The translations under genes were made by a program, and so were the position numbers. From the NCBI RefSeq assembly GCF_900105925.1, contig NZ_LT629791.1, forward strand, positions 5,178,001-5,242,000: a DNA stretch of 64,000 nt, given 5' to 3'. Shown piece by piece: positions 32,585-42,876 of this stretch. The number at the start of each line of letters is the position of its first letter. The stretch's first letter is position 1. Below the pieces are notes generated by a model. That model did not search any database and was not told the origin of the DNA. It saw only the letters and a list, made by a program, of their open reading frames with translations. This stretch comes from Jiangella alkaliphila. GTDB taxonomy: Bacteria > Actinomycetota > Actinomycetes > Jiangellales > Jiangellaceae.

Positions 32585-34690
32585 GTGAACACGACACCCG
32601 ACAACAGCGCAGACTTCGAGTGGACGGAGCTCGACGACCGGGCGGTCGACACCGTGCGGCTGCTGGCCATGGACGCCGTCGAGAAGGTCGGCAACGGCCA
32701 CCCGGGCACGGCCATGAGCCTGGCCCCGGTCGCCTACACCCTCTACCAGCGGGTGCTCCGCCACGACCCGTCCGACCAGCACTGGCTCGGCCGCGACCGG
32801 TTCGTCCTGTCGGCCGGCCACAGCAGCCTGACGCAGTACATCCAGCTGTACCTGTCCGGCTACAACGTGACGCTGGACGACCTCGGCGCGTTCCGCACCT
32901 GGGGCTCGGCGACGCCGGGGCACCCGGAGTACCGGCACACCGACGGCGTCGAGGTCACGACCGGCCCGCTCGGGTCCGGGTTCGGGTCGGCGGTCGGCCT
33001 GGCGTTCGCGCAGCGCCGGGTGCGCGGCCTGCTCGACCCCGACGCGCTGCCGGGCGAGAGCGTCTTCGACCACCACGTCTTCGTCATCGCCTCCGACGGC
33101 GACCTCGAGGAGGGCGTGTCGAGCGAGGCCAGCTCGCTGGCGGGCACGCAGGAGCTGGGCAACCTCGTCGTGCTGTGGGACGACAACCACATCTCGATCG
33201 AGGACGACACCAACATCGCCTTCACCGAGGACACCGTCGCCCGCTACGAGGCGTACGGCTGGCACACCCAGGTCGTCGACTTCACCGCCGGCGGCGAGTA
33301 CCACGAGAACCCGCAGGCGATCTTCGAGGCGCTGCAGCACGCGAAGGCCGTCACCGACCGCCCGTCGTTCATCGCCGTCCGGACGATCATCGGCTGGCCC
33401 GCGCCGAACAAGCAGAACACCGGCGCCATCCACGGCTCCGCGCTGGGCGCCGACGAGGTCGCCGCCACCAAGCAGGTGCTGGGCGCCGACCCGGAGAAGA
33501 CGTTCGACGTCGCCGACGGCGTGCTGGCGCACGCGCGCGAGGTCGGCGCCCGCGGCAAGGCCGCGCGCGAGGAGTGGGACGGGCGCTACGCCGCCTGGCG
33601 CACCGCGAACCCCGAGCGGGCCGCCCTGCTCGACCGCCTGAGCAACCGCGAGCTGCCGGAAGGCTGGACCGACACCCTGCCGGTCTTCGAGCCGTCGGAG
33701 AAGGGCATCGCCACGCGCGCCGCGTCGGGCAAGGTCATCAACGCCGTCGCGCCGGTACTGCCCGAGCTGTGGGGCGGCTCGGCCGACCTCGCCGGCTCCA
33801 ACAACACGACCATCGATGGCGAGCCGAGCTTCCTGCCCGAGAAGCGCTCGTCGAAGATGTTCCCGGGCGACCCGTACGGCCGCACGCTGCACTTCGGCGT
33901 CCGCGAGTTCGCGTCGGGCCTGATCGTCAACGGCATCGCCCTCAACGGCCTGACCCGCCCCTACGCCGCGACGTTCCTGGTGTTCAGCGACTACCAGCGG
34001 GCCGCGGTCCGGCTGGCGGCCATCCAGCAGCTGCCGGTGACGTTCGTCTGGACGCACGACTCCATCGGCCTCGGCGAGGACGGCCCGACGCACCAGCCGG
34101 TCGAGCACCTGTCGGCGCTGCGGGCCATCCCGGGCCTGGACGTCGTCCGCCCGGCCGACGCGAACGAGACGGCCGTCGCCTGGCGCACCATCCTGGAGCG
34201 GCAGCACCCGGCCGGCCTGGCGCTGACCCGTCAGAACGTCCCGACCTTCGACCGCAGCGTCTACGGCTCGGCCGAGGGCACGGCGCGCGGCGGGTACGTG
34301 TTCGCCGAGGCCGCCACAGACAACGGCAGTGGGGCGCCTCAAGTGATCTTGATCGGCACCGGCTCCGAGCTGCAGCTGGCGGTCGAGGCACGCGAGGCGC
34401 TGCAGGCCGACGGCGTGGCCACCCGCGTGGTCTCCATGCCCTCGCAGGAGTGGTTCGAGGAGCAGGACGCCGAGTACCGCGAGTCGGTGCTGCCAGTCGC
34501 CGTCAAGGCGCGGGTCTCCGTCGAGGCCGGCGTGGCGATGAGCTGGTACCGCTACCTCGGCGACGCCGGCCGCGCCGTCAGCCTCGAGCACTTCGGCGCG
34601 TCGGCCGACTACAAGACCCTGTACCGCGAGTTCGGCATCACGGTGGACGCCGTGGTGGCCGCGGCCCGTGACTCCATCTCGAACGCCTGA
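32585..34690 (+). CDS. tkt: Transketolase
   Basis: 701 residues from GTG 32585. VGNGHPGTAMSLAP, the thiamine-diphosphate motif SDGDLEEGVSSEASSLAG...WDDNHIS, the PYR-domain THDSIGLGEDGPTHQPVEHLSALRAIPG and a C-terminal AGVAMSWYRYLGD domain are all present and the length is normal. It interconverts sugar phosphates of the pentose phosphate pathway and opens the operon tkt-tal-pgi-zwf-opcA-pgl. Confidence 0.95.
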   Translation: MNTTPDNSADFEWTELDDRAVDTVRLLAMDAVEKVGNGHPGTAMSLAPVAYTLYQRVLRHDPSDQHWLGRDRFVLSAGHSSLTQYIQLYLSGYNVTLDDLGAFRTWGSATPGHPEYRHTDGVEVTTGPLGSGFGSAVGLAFAQRRVRGLLDPDALPGESVFDHHVFVIASDGDLEEGVSSEASSLAGTQELGNLVVLWDDNHISIEDDTNIAFTEDTVARYEAYGWHTQVVDFTAGGEYHENPQAIFEALQHAKAVTDRPSFIAVRTIIGWPAPNKQNTGAIHGSALGADEVAATKQVLGADPEKTFDVADGVLAHAREVGARGKAAREEWDGRYAAWRTANPERAALLDRLSNRELPEGWTDTLPVFEPSEKGIATRAASGKVINAVAPVLPELWGGSADLAGSNNTTIDGEPSFLPEKRSSKMFPGDPYGRTLHFGVREFASGLIVNGIALNGLTRPYAATFLVFSDYQRAAVRLAAIQQLPVTFVWTHDSIGLGEDGPTHQPVEHLSALRAIPGLDVVRPADANETAVAWRTILERQHPAGLALTRQNVPTFDRSVYGSAEGTARGGYVFAEAATDNGSGAPQVILIGTGSELQLAVEAREALQADGVATRVVSMPSQEWFEEQDAEYRESVLPVAVKARVSVEAGVAMSWYRYLGDAGRAVSLEHFGASADYKTLYREFGITVDAVVAAARDSISNA

Positions 34691-34699
34691 GGAGACACC

Positions 34700-35809
34700 A
34701 TGTCCACCGATCCACTCGCCCAGCTCTCCGCCGAGGGCGTCGCCATCTGGCTCGACGACCTCTCCCGCGACCGTCTGACCACCGGCAACCTGCAGTCGCT
34801 GATCGACGACAAGCACGTCGTCGGCGTCACCACGAACCCGTCGATCGCCCAGGCCGCCATCACCAAGAGCAGCCAGTACGACGACGACCTGCGCCGCCAC
34901 GCCGCACAGGGCTCCGACGCCGACGCGGCCGTGCGCGACCTCATGACCGACGACGTCCGCGCCGCCGCCGACCTGTTCACCCCGGTCCACCAGCGCACCA
35001 GCAACGGCGACGGCCGCATCTCCATCGAGGTCGACCCGCGGCTGGCGCACGACACCGACGGCACCATCGCCCAGGCCCGCGACCTGTGGACCGAGGTCGA
35101 CCGGCCGAACATCTACATCAAGATCCCCGCGACGAAGGCCGGGCTGCCGGCCATCACCGCCACCATCGCCGCGGGAATCAGCGTCAACGTCACGCTGATC
35201 TTCTCCATCGACCGCTACCGTGAGGTCATGGACGCCTACCAGGCGGGACTCGAGCAGCGGGTCGCCGCCGGTGAGTCGCTCGACGGCATCGCCTCGGTCG
35301 CGTCCTTCTTCGTGAGCCGGGTCGACAGCGAGATCGACAAGCGGCTCGAGGCCATCGGCTCCGACGAGGCGCTGGCGCTGCGCGGGCGGTCCGCCGTCGC
35401 CAACGCGCGGCTCGCCTACGCCGCCTACGAGGACGTCGTCGCCGCCGGCCGCTGGCAGCGGCTCGAGGCGGCCGGCGCGAAGCGGCAGCGGCCGCTGTGG
35501 GCGTCGACGTCGACGAAGAACCCCGACTACCCCGACACCATGTACGTCACCGACCTGGTCGCGCCCGACACCGTCAACACGATGCCCGAGGCGACCATCG
35601 AGGCCGTGGCCGACCACGGCGACATCACCGGCGACACCATCCGCCCCAACCGCGAGAACGCGTGGAACGCGCTGGCCGCGGTCCGCGCCGCCGGCGTCGA
35701 CCTCGACGACGTCAGCGAGGTGCTCGAGCGCGAGGGCCTGGAGAAGTTCGAGACGAGCTGGAACGACCTGCTCGAGTCCGTCAACGCCAAGCTGGAGGCC
35801 GCCAAGTGA
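34700..35809 (+). CDS. tal: Transaldolase
   Basis: 369 residues, the long actinobacterial form. [16 protein letters not shown] near the start, the Schiff-base lysine in [16 protein letters not shown], then [18 protein letters not shown] and [20 protein letters not shown]. Nine bases separate it from tkt, with GAGGAGAC as ribosome site. Its stop overlaps the pgi GTG. Confidence 0.95.
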   Translation: MSTDPLAQLSAEGVAIWLDDLSRDRLTTGNLQSLIDDKHVVGVTTNPSIAQAAITKSSQYDDDLRRHAAQGSDADAAVRDLMTDDVRAAADLFTPVHQRTSNGDGRISIEVDPRLAHDTDGTIAQARDLWTEVDRPNIYIKIPATKAGLPAITATIAAGISVNVTLIFSIDRYREVMDAYQAGLEQRVAAGESLDGIASVASFFVSRVDSEIDKRLEAIGSDEALALRGRSAVANARLAYAAYEDVVAAGRWQRLEAAGAKRQRPLWASTSTKNPDYPDTMYVTDLVAPDTVNTMPEATIEAVADHGDITGDTIRPNRENAWNALAAVRAAGVDLDDVSEVLEREGLEKFETSWNDLLESVNAKLEAAK

Positions 35810-37398
35810 CCGCTCTGACCGTCACGACGTACGGCGTCGACACGGACGCCGTCGTCGACGGCCTGGTCGGCGAGAAGGTCGCGTCGCGCATCGCGGCGAA
35901 GGACGCCACGCTGTGGGGCCCGGAGGCCGAGCCCGAGGCGTCCATCCGGCTCGGCTGGACCGACCTGCACGAGACGTCGCGGCCGCTGCTGGCCGAGATC
36001 GAGGCGCTGTCGGCGCAGTTGCGGTCCGAGGGCCTCGACCGCATCGTGCTGGCCGGCATGGGCGGCTCGTCGCTGGCGCCCGAGGTCATCACCCGGACGG
36101 CCGGCGTCGAGCTGACCGTCCTCGACACCACCGACCCGGGCGCGGTCCGGCGGGCGCTGGCCGACCGGCTGGACCGCACCGTGATCGTCGTGTCCAGCAA
36201 GTCCGGCTCGACCGTCGAGACCGACAGCCAGCGGCGGGTGTTCGCGGCCGCGTTCGAGGCGGCCGGCATCGACGCGGCCGGCCGCATCGTCGCCGTCACC
36301 GACCCCGGTTCCGGGCTGGCCGAGCTGGCCGGGTCCGGCGGCTACCGCAAGGTCTTCCTCGCCGACCCGAACGTCGGCGGCCGCTACTCCGCGCTGACCG
36401 CGTTCGGCATGGTCCCGAGCGGGCTGGCCGGCGCCGACATCGCCGCCCTGCTGGACGAGGCGGCCGCGGCCGCCGACCGGCTGGCCGGCGATCTCCCCGA
36501 CAACCCGGCGCTGCGGCTGGGCGCCGCGCTGGCCGGCGGCAAGGTCGACGGCCGCGACAAGGTCGCCATCGCCGACGCCGGCTCCGGCATCGTCGGCCTG
36601 GCCGACTGGGCGGAGCAGCTGATCGCTGAGTCCACCGGCAAGCTGGGCACCGGCATCCTGCCGATCGCCAGCGGCAGCGTCGACGACCCCGAGGTCGCCC
36701 ACCCCGCCGCCGACGTCCTCCCGGCCATCGTGGGCGCGCCCGCCCAGCCGCCCGCCAAGGGCGTCGTCGTCGCCGGTGAGCTGGGCGCGCAGTTCCTGCT
36801 CTGGGAGTACGCGACGGCCGTCGCCGGGAAGCTGCTGGGCATCAACCCGTTCGACCAGCCCGACGTCGAGAGCGCGAAGAAGGCCGCCCGCGGCCTGCTC
36901 GACGCCACCCCCGAGCCCGAGGCGCCGGCGTTCACCGACGGCGTCGTCGAGGTCCGCGGCTCGGCCGGGCTGCTGGACGGCGTCGACTCCCTCGCCGGCG
37001 CGGTCGACGCGCTGCTCGGGCGGCTGGCGCCGGACGGCTATCTCGCCGTCATGGCCTACCTCGACCGCGAGGGGCCCGACGCCGGGCTGGCGGACGTCCG
37101 CGTCCCGCTGGAGCGGCGCACCGAGCGGCCGGTGACGTTCGGCTGGGGCCCGCGCTTCCTCCACTCCACCGGCCAGTACCACAAGGGCGGGCCGGCGCAG
37201 GGCGTGTACCTGCAGGTCACCGGCGCGCCGGCCGAGGACCTGGAGATCCCCGACCGGCCGTTCACGTTCGGGCAGCTGATCTCCGCGCAGGCGGCCGGCG
37301 ACGCCCAGGTGCTGGCCGACCACGACCGTCCGGTGCTCCGGCTGCACCTGACCGACCGCACGGCAGGCATCGAGACCCTGAGGGGCATCCTGAGGTGA
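35806..37398 (+). CDS. pgi: Glucose-6-phosphate isomerase, actinobacterial type
   Basis: 530 residues from GTG 35806 overlapping the tal stop (GTGA). It has two SIS domains: [15 protein letters not shown] and [15 protein letters not shown] in the first and [32 protein letters not shown] in the second, with [18 protein letters not shown]. The gene order tal-pgi is frequent in actinobacteria, some of which fuse the two; here they are separate but coupled. Confidence 0.9.
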   Translation: MTALTVTTYGVDTDAVVDGLVGEKVASRIAAKDATLWGPEAEPEASIRLGWTDLHETSRPLLAEIEALSAQLRSEGLDRIVLAGMGGSSLAPEVITRTAGVELTVLDTTDPGAVRRALADRLDRTVIVVSSKSGSTVETDSQRRVFAAAFEAAGIDAAGRIVAVTDPGSGLAELAGSGGYRKVFLADPNVGGRYSALTAFGMVPSGLAGADIAALLDEAAAAADRLAGDLPDNPALRLGAALAGGKVDGRDKVAIADAGSGIVGLADWAEQLIAESTGKLGTGILPIASGSVDDPEVAHPAADVLPAIVGAPAQPPAKGVVVAGELGAQFLLWEYATAVAGKLLGINPFDQPDVESAKKAARGLLDATPEPEAPAFTDGVVEVRGSAGLLDGVDSLAGAVDALLGRLAPDGYLAVMAYLDREGPDAGLADVRVPLERRTERPVTFGWGPRFLHSTGQYHKGGPAQGVYLQVTGAPAEDLEIPDRPFTFGQLISAQAAGDAQVLADHDRPVLRLHLTDRTAGIETLRGILR

Positions 37399-38924
37399 AC
37401 TACCAGAACCCGCTGCGCGACAAACGCGACAAGCGGCTGCCACGCATCGCCGGTCCGTCCGGCCTGGTGATCTTCGGGGTCACCGGCGACCTCGCGCGCA
37501 AGAAGCTGATGCCCGCGGTGTACGACCTCGCCAACCGCGGCCTGCTGCCGCCCGGCTTCTCGCTGGTCGGCTTCGCCCGGCGCGACTGGGCCACGCAGGA
37601 CTTCGGCAAGATCGTCCACGACGCCGTCAAGCAGCACGCGCGCACTCCGTTCCGCGAGTCAACCTGGCGGCAGCTCGCGCAGGGGTTCCGGTTCGTGCCG
37701 GGCGACTTCTCCGACGACGACGCCTTCGACCGGCTGGCCGAGACCGTCCACGAGCTCGACCGCGAGCAGGGCACGGGCGGCAACTTCGCGTTCTACCTGT
37801 CCATCCCGCCGTCGTCCTTCGACATCGTCAGCAAGCAGCTGGATCGCTCCGGGCTGGCGCACCCGGACGGCGCCGAGCAGTGGCGGCGGGTGATCATCGA
37901 GAAGCCGTTCGGCCACGACCTCGAGAGCGCCCGGCAGCTCAACGCGACGGTCGAGAGCATCTTCCCGCCCGACTCGATCTTCCGCATCGACCACTACCTG
38001 GGCAAGGAGACGGTCCAGAACATCCTGGCGCTGCGCTTCGCCAACCAGCTGTTCGAGCCGACCTGGAATGCCCACTACGTCGACCACGTGCAGATCACGA
38101 TGGCCGAGGACATCGGCATCGAGGGCCGGGCCGGCTACTACGACGGCATCGGCGCCGCGCGCGACGTCATCCAGAACCACCTGCTGCAGCTGCTGGCGCT
38201 GGTGGCCATGGAGGAGCCGGTGTCGTTCAACGCGTCGGACCTGCGGGCGGAGAAGGAGAAGGTGCTCTCCGCGGTGCGGCTGCCCGAGGACCTCTCCGAG
38301 TACACCGCGCGCGGACAGTACGCCGCGGGCTGGGCCGGCGGGCAGAAGGTGAAGGGCTTCCTCGACGAGGACGGCATCCCGGCGAGCTCCACGACGGAGA
38401 CCTTCGCCGCCGTCCGCCTCGACATCGACACCCGCCGATGGGCCGGCGTGCCGTTCTACCTGCGCACCGGCAAGCGGCTGGGGCGCCGCGTCACCGAGGT
38501 GGCGATCGTGTTCAAGCGCGCGCCGCATCTGCCGTTCGAATCCACCGCCACCGAGGAGCTGGGCCAGAACGCGCTGGTCATCCGGGTACAGCCGGACGAG
38601 GGCACGACGATCCGGTTCGGGTCGAAGGTGCCCGGCACGGCCATGGAGGTCCGCGACGTCACCATGGACTTCGGCTACGGCGGCTCGTTCACCGAGGAGA
38701 GCCCCGAGGCCTACGAGCGGCTCATCCTCGACGTCCTGCTGGGCGACCCGCCGCTGTTCCCGCGGCACGAAGAGGTGGAGCTGTCCTGGCAGATCCTCGA
38801 CCCGATCGAGGAGTTCTGGGCCGAGACCGCCGGCCAGCCGCAGCAGTACCCGCCCGGCGGCTGGGGTCCCGAGTCCGCCGACGCGATGCTGGCCCGCGAC
38901 GGCCGCACCTGGAGGCGTCCATGA
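37395..38924 (+). CDS. zwf: Glucose-6-phosphate dehydrogenase
   Basis: 509 residues from GTG 37395, overlapping the pgi stop. The nucleotide-binding IFGVTGDLARKKLMPA, the substrate-binding RIDHYLGKETVQNILALRFAN (active-site histidine and lysine) and FYLRTGKRLGRRVTEVAI are intact. First enzyme of the oxidative pentose phosphate branch; OpcA encoded next is its partner. Confidence 0.96.
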   Translation: MNYQNPLRDKRDKRLPRIAGPSGLVIFGVTGDLARKKLMPAVYDLANRGLLPPGFSLVGFARRDWATQDFGKIVHDAVKQHARTPFRESTWRQLAQGFRFVPGDFSDDDAFDRLAETVHELDREQGTGGNFAFYLSIPPSSFDIVSKQLDRSGLAHPDGAEQWRRVIIEKPFGHDLESARQLNATVESIFPPDSIFRIDHYLGKETVQNILALRFANQLFEPTWNAHYVDHVQITMAEDIGIEGRAGYYDGIGAARDVIQNHLLQLLALVAMEEPVSFNASDLRAEKEKVLSAVRLPEDLSEYTARGQYAAGWAGGQKVKGFLDEDGIPASSTTETFAAVRLDIDTRRWAGVPFYLRTGKRLGRRVTEVAIVFKRAPHLPFESTATEELGQNALVIRVQPDEGTTIRFGSKVPGTAMEVRDVTMDFGYGGSFTEESPEAYERLILDVLLGDPPLFPRHEEVELSWQILDPIEEFWAETAGQPQQYPPGGWGPESADAMLARDGRTWRRP

Positions 38925-39877
38925 TCATCGACATCCCGTCGACCACCGCCGGCGCTGTCGGCAAGCGCCTGGTCGACCTGCGCGAGAAGCACGGCGCGGT
39001 CGCGCTGGGCCGCGTCCTCACGCTGGTCATCGTCTCTGAGGAGGCCGACGCCGAGGACGCCATCGAGTCGGCGAACCAGGCCAGCCACGAGCACCCCTGC
39101 CGCATCATTGCGGTCATCAAGGGCACGTCGCGCGGGTCGGCCCGGCTCGACGCGCAGATCCGGGTCGGCGGCGACGCCGGCGCCAGCGAGGTGGTCGTGC
39201 TGCGGCTGTTCGGGCCGCTGACCGGGCACGCCGAGTCCGTCATCGTCCCGCTGCTGCTGCCGGACAACCCGGTGGTCGTCTGGTGGCCGGCCGAGTCGCC
39301 CGCGGTGCCCGCCGACGACCCCGTCGGCCGGCTGGCGCAGCGGCGCATCACCGACGCCGCGGCGTGCAAGCGGCCGAGCGCCGCCCTGCAGGAACGGGCC
39401 GAGAGCTACCAGCCGGGCGACACCGACCTCGCGTGGACCCGGCTGACGCTGTGGCGAGCGCTGCTGGCCGCGGCCCTGGACCAGCCGCCGCACGAGGAGA
39501 TCACGGCCGCGCGGGTGGTGGGCGGGCCGGACAACCCGAGTGCCGACCTGCTGGCCGGGTGGCTGGCGCACACGCTGCGGGTGCCGGTGACGCGGACCAA
39601 GGCGACCGGCGTCGCCGGCCTGTTCAGCGTCCGGCTGGACCGTCCGTCCGGTGCCATCGGCATCGAGCGGCCCGACGACGAGGTGGCGACGCTGACCGTC
39701 CCCGGCCGCGCCGACCGCCGCGTCGCACTCCCCCGTCGAAACGCCGGCGAGTCGCTGGCCGAGGAGCTGCGCCGGCTCGACCCCGACGACATCTACGGCG
39801 AGGTCATCCAGGAAGGGCTGGGCGAGCTGCACGAGACCGGCAAGATCACCCGGACCAAGGCGAAGGTCAAGCGATGA
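38921..39877 (+). CDS. opcA: OpcA, G6PDH assembly protein
   Basis: 318 residues beginning MIIDIPSTTAGAVGKRLVDL. ALGRVLTLVIV, HPCRIIAVIKG and LLLPDNPVVVWWPAESP are hallmarks of OpcA, which activates or assembles glucose-6-phosphate dehydrogenase in cyanobacteria and actinobacteria. It overlaps zwf (ATGA) and pgl (ATGA). Confidence 0.93.
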   Translation: MIIDIPSTTAGAVGKRLVDLREKHGAVALGRVLTLVIVSEEADAEDAIESANQASHEHPCRIIAVIKGTSRGSARLDAQIRVGGDAGASEVVVLRLFGPLTGHAESVIVPLLLPDNPVVVWWPAESPAVPADDPVGRLAQRRITDAAACKRPSAALQERAESYQPGDTDLAWTRLTLWRALLAAALDQPPHEEITAARVVGGPDNPSADLLAGWLAHTLRVPVTRTKATGVAGLFSVRLDRPSGAIGIERPDDEVATLTVPGRADRRVALPRRNAGESLAEELRRLDPDDIYGEVIQEGLGELHETGKITRTKAKVKR

Positions 39878-40647
39878 CCACACCGACGATCGTCATCCAC
39901 CGCGACGCCGACGTGCTGGTGCAGGCGGTGGCGGCCCGGCTGATCACCCGCCTGGTCGACGCCCAGGCCGCCCACGGCGACGCGTCGGTCGTCCTCACCG
40001 GCGGGACGGCGGGCATCGCGACGCTGCGCGCGGTGGCGGCGTCGCCGGCGCGGTCGGCGGTCGACTGGTCCGCGCTGTCGGTCTGGTGGGGCGACGAGCG
40101 GTTCCTGCCGTCCGGCGACCCGGACCGCAACGAGACCCAGGCGCGGGCGGCGCTGCTGGACCACGTGCCGGTCGACCCGGCGCGGGTGTTCGCGATGCCG
40201 CCGTCGTCCGGCGACCTGACGCCGGAGGACGCGGCGGCGCGCTACGCCGACGTGCTGGCGGCCGAGACGAACAAGCGGCTGCACTCAGGGGCGCCCGCGT
40301 TCGACGTCCTGCTGCTCGGCGTCGGCCCCGACGGCCACGTCGCCTCGCTGTTCCCCGAGCACCCCGCCCTGCACGACGACCGCACCGTCGTCGGCGTGCG
40401 CGGTGCGCCCAAGCCGCCGCCCGAGCGCGTCAGCCTGAGCATGCCGGTCATCCGCTCCGCCGACGAGGTCTGGCTGGTCGTCGCCGGTGCCGACAAGGCG
40501 CAGGCGGTCCGGCTGGCGCTCGGCGGCTCCGGGCCGGTGCAGATCCCGGCGGCCGGCGCCCAGGGCAGCCGGGCCACGCGGTGGCTGCTCGACCGTGCCG
40601 CGGCGGCCGAGCTGCCGGCCGGTCTGGATCGGCTCGCGTCGCCCTGA
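39874..40647 (+). CDS. pgl: 6-Phosphogluconolactonase
   Basis: 257 residues, NagB-like fold. VVLTGGTAGIATL, SVWWGDERFLPSGDPDRNE and DVLLLGVGPDGHVASLFPEHPAL are the conserved segments, with active-site His in GPDGHVASLFP. Last gene of the pathway operon. Confidence 0.94.
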   Translation: MTTPTIVIHRDADVLVQAVAARLITRLVDAQAAHGDASVVLTGGTAGIATLRAVAASPARSAVDWSALSVWWGDERFLPSGDPDRNETQARAALLDHVPVDPARVFAMPPSSGDLTPEDAAARYADVLAAETNKRLHSGAPAFDVLLLGVGPDGHVASLFPEHPALHDDRTVVGVRGAPKPPPERVSLSMPVIRSADEVWLVVAGADKAQAVRLALGGSGPVQIPAAGAQGSRATRWLLDRAAAAELPAGLDRLASP

Positions 40648-40709
40648 TCGCCGCGGATACATCGGGACAGATGTGACGAAGCGGGGAAGGCTTGCCTATC
40701 CTTCCCCAC

Positions 40710-40886
40710 ATGGCGTCGATGAAGGCGAAGAAGAAGTGCTGCCGCGACCGGCCGCGCTGCAAGGCGTGCCCGGTCGTGCTCAAGCGGCTGTCCGACGCCG
40801 GGCTGCTGGAGCGCGAGGGCAAGCGGCGCTACTCGTTCGACGCCAAGCCGCCGAAGGCCGCTGTGGCGCAGGCCCGGGCGGCCTGA
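40710..40886 (+). CDS. Small Cys/Lys-rich conserved protein
   Basis: 58 residues, MASMKAKKKCCRDRPRCKAC then PVVLKRLSDAGLLEREGKRRYSFDAKPP. The cluster CC-x5-C-x2-C may bind metal. Small proteins of this pattern are widespread in actinobacteria, often after pgl, but have no known role. No ribosome site precedes the ATG, and TATCCT lies about 9 bases upstream (40696-40701), so a leaderless transcript is possible. The second ATG at 40719 is an alternative start. Confidence 0.7.
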   Translation: MASMKAKKKCCRDRPRCKACPVVLKRLSDAGLLEREGKRRYSFDAKPPKAAVAQARAA

Positions 40887-40893
40887 CCGGCGG

Positions 40894-41811
40894 TCAGCGG
40901 TCCGGCGGCAAGGGCTCTGGGCGGGCGCCGCGGGTGGCGCCCGCCGACGCGATCACCACGCAGATCACCGCGATCCACTGCGACCAGCTCAGCGACTCCT
41001 GCAGCACGATGAGGCCGATGAGCGCGGCCATCGCCGGTTCGAGGCTCATCAGGATGCCGAACACCCGCGGCGGGATCTTGCGCAGTGCCTCCAGGTCCAC
41101 CGTGTACGGGACGACGGACGACAACAGCGCCACGCCCAGCCCCGCGATCAGCACCCAGGGCTGGATCAGCGCCGTTCCGCTGTCCGCCACGCCGATGGGC
41201 ACTGCCACCACCGCCGCGACGGCCATGCCCAGCGCCAGGCCGTTGCCCTCCGTGGTGTGACGGCCCAGCGCGGCGCCGACCAGGATGTACAGGCCCCAGA
41301 ACGCGCCCGCGGCGAGGGCGAACAGCATGCCGACGGGGTCGAGGTCGCCGCGTCCCTCCATCAGCAGGACCACTCCGCCCGCGGCGAGCACGGCCCAGAA
41401 CGCGTCCAGCCAGCGCCTCGACCCGGCCAGCGCCACCGCCAGCGGCCCGAGGAACTCGATGGTCACCGCGATCCCCAGCGGCAGCCGGTCAAGGGCCAGG
41501 TAGAAGCACAGGTTCATCAGGCCGAGGATCACGCCGTAGCTGAGCACCACGGTCCAGGTGCGACGGTTCAACCGCACCGACGGCCGCCACAGCAGCATCA
41601 ACACCGCCGCCGCGAAGAACAGCCGCAACGCGACCGTCCCGAAGCTGCCCACCTCGTCGAACAGGCCCTTGGCCAACGCCGAGCCCAGCTGGACGCTGAC
41701 GATGCCGAGCATGACCAGCGCCGGCGGCGGGATCGCGTCGAGGGTGCGTCCGGCCACCGCGGTCAAGGAGTACCGGGAGGACGGGCCGGGTTCGGTCCCG
41801 CCGGTGTTCAT
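40894..41811 (-). CDS. EamA/RhtA-type permease
   Basis: 305 residues with about ten helices in two EamA halves: VMLGIVSVQLGSALAKGLFD to GVVLLMEGRG and GMLFALAAGAFWGLYILVG to LSWSQWIAVICVVIASAGA. LPLGIAVTIEFLGPLAVAL and VLSSVVPYTVDLEALRKIPPRVFGILMSLEPAMAALIGL match RhtA-like exporters of amino acids. Substrate is uncertain. Confidence 0.88.
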   Translation of the reverse strand: MNTGGTEPGPSSRYSLTAVAGRTLDAIPPPALVMLGIVSVQLGSALAKGLFDEVGSFGTVALRLFFAAAVLMLLWRPSVRLNRRTWTVVLSYGVILGLMNLCFYLALDRLPLGIAVTIEFLGPLAVALAGSRRWLDAFWAVLAAGGVVLLMEGRGDLDPVGMLFALAAGAFWGLYILVGAALGRHTTEGNGLALGMAVAAVVAVPIGVADSGTALIQPWVLIAGLGVALLSSVVPYTVDLEALRKIPPRVFGILMSLEPAMAALIGLIVLQESLSWSQWIAVICVVIASAGATRGARPEPLPPDR

Positions 41812-41863
41812 GGTGGCATCGCGTGGAGTATCGACGATCAGACGCCCCGCGTCACGCGAATTC

Positions 41864-41954
41864 CCGCCCCCTCGCCGCGTTGATCATGGAGAAGGTCGGG
41901 TCCCAAGGCGATCCAGAGCCGACCTTCTCCATGATCAACGCGGCGAGGGGGCGG
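41864..41954. repeat. Perfect 36-bp inverted repeat, TTGATCATGGAG family
   Basis: Arms 41864-41899 and 41919-41954 are exact reverse complements around 19 bases. The core GTTGATCATGGAGAAGG is at 41879-41895. It covers the last six codons and stop of the DinB-ankyrin gene, so that protein's C-terminus is encoded by one arm. Likely terminator, but longer and more perfect than needed. Confidence 0.75.
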
Positions 41955-42825
41955 ACGAGCGGAGGTGGGCGGCCACGTCGGGGTGCTCGAAGAAGTCGGC
42001 CCAGCCGGCGGCGTCGAGGTGGAAGCGGTCGTCCTTCAACGCGACGTCGGCACCGTGCGCGACCAGCAGCTTCACCACGTCCAGTTCGCCGGCGCCGGCG
42101 GCGTAGTGCACCGCCCCGTCCACCGGAGCACCGGCCGTCACCAGCGCCCGCACGACATCCCAATGGTGCAGGCCGGCCGCCTCGGCGACCAGCGTCGGCC
42201 GCACGTCAGCACCCGACGCGCCCGCCAGCGCCGTCGCATCGCCGCGCAGGGCCGCTGCCACGACCGGGTCGCGCTGGTCCGCGTACGCCCGGTACAGGTC
42301 GCGCAGCAGGCAGATCTCGGCGCCGTGCGCCATCACCTCGCGGTTCACGTGCAGCACGAGCCTGGCCATCGAGTCCTCGGCGTACGGCCCGCCGCGCGGC
42401 CCGAGCGGCCGCAGCATCGCCTCGTCGTCCAACCCCGCGACCCCCGACCGCCACAGCGCGTAGGCCGAGTCCAGCAGCTCCAGCGCCCCCTCGGCCGTCC
42501 CGGGCAGGGCCGACGGCCAGTGCCGGGCGTCGTACATGTCCGCGTCGGCGGCGGCCGGGTCGAAGAACGCCCGCGCCCGTTTGCCGAGCACGTCCCGCCC
42601 GACGTGCATCGCCCGCCAGGCGATCGTCGTGACGGGCGGGAGCGGCGGCTCGGGCCGGACGGACTCCAGCTCCAGCGCTGCGTACGGGCCGGTCGGACGC
42701 AGGCTCCACGCCCCGTCGACCGGCTCCCACCGGTATTCGTCGTCGGTCAGGCCGGCCAGCCGCGGCCGGAAGTGGACGGTCCAGTAGAACTCGAGCTGGT
42801 CGAGCAGGTCGGTACTCCACGTCAT
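41935..42825 (-). CDS. DinB-like/ankyrin fusion protein
   Basis: 296 residues from MTWSTDLLDQLEFYWTVHFR. The first 185 residues match the DinB/DUF664 helical-bundle family (RWEPVDGAWSLRP, TTIAWRAMHVGRDVLGKRAR, VLHVNREVMAHGAEICLLRD, with metal-type histidines). The remaining part is two ankyrin-like repeats (GLHHWDVVRALVTAGAPVDG, AGELDVVKLLVAHGADVALKD). This fusion occurs in some actinobacteria and has no known function. It is divergent from a YafY-type regulator. The last residues SSAPSPR come from a repeat arm. Confidence 0.82.
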   Translation of the reverse strand: MTWSTDLLDQLEFYWTVHFRPRLAGLTDDEYRWEPVDGAWSLRPTGPYAALELESVRPEPPLPPVTTIAWRAMHVGRDVLGKRARAFFDPAAADADMYDARHWPSALPGTAEGALELLDSAYALWRSGVAGLDDEAMLRPLGPRGGPYAEDSMARLVLHVNREVMAHGAEICLLRDLYRAYADQRDPVVAAALRGDATALAGASGADVRPTLVAEAAGLHHWDVVRALVTAGAPVDGAVHYAAGAGELDVVKLLVAHGADVALKDDRFHLDAAGWADFFEHPDVAAHLRSSAPSPR

Positions 42826-42850
42826 GTCGTCCACCGTAGAACCCAAATAG

Positions 42851-42863
42851 GACACCGTCTGTC
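42851..42863. promoter_or_regulatory. Inverted repeat in the DinB/YafY divergent promoter
   Basis: GACACCGTCTGTC (GACA-N5-TGTC) lies in the 51-base gap between the two divergent genes, 13 bases before the YafY ATG. Regulators of this family are known to control neighbouring DinB-like genes; binding here is inferred. Confidence 0.45.
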
Positions 42864-42876
42864 ATATAAAGGAGAG

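Noticed and set aside
32372-35617. A 1081-codon minus-strand frame opposite tkt and tal
   Set aside because: Low-complexity Arg/Gly/Asp-rich shadow frame; tkt and tal on the other strand have all family motifs.
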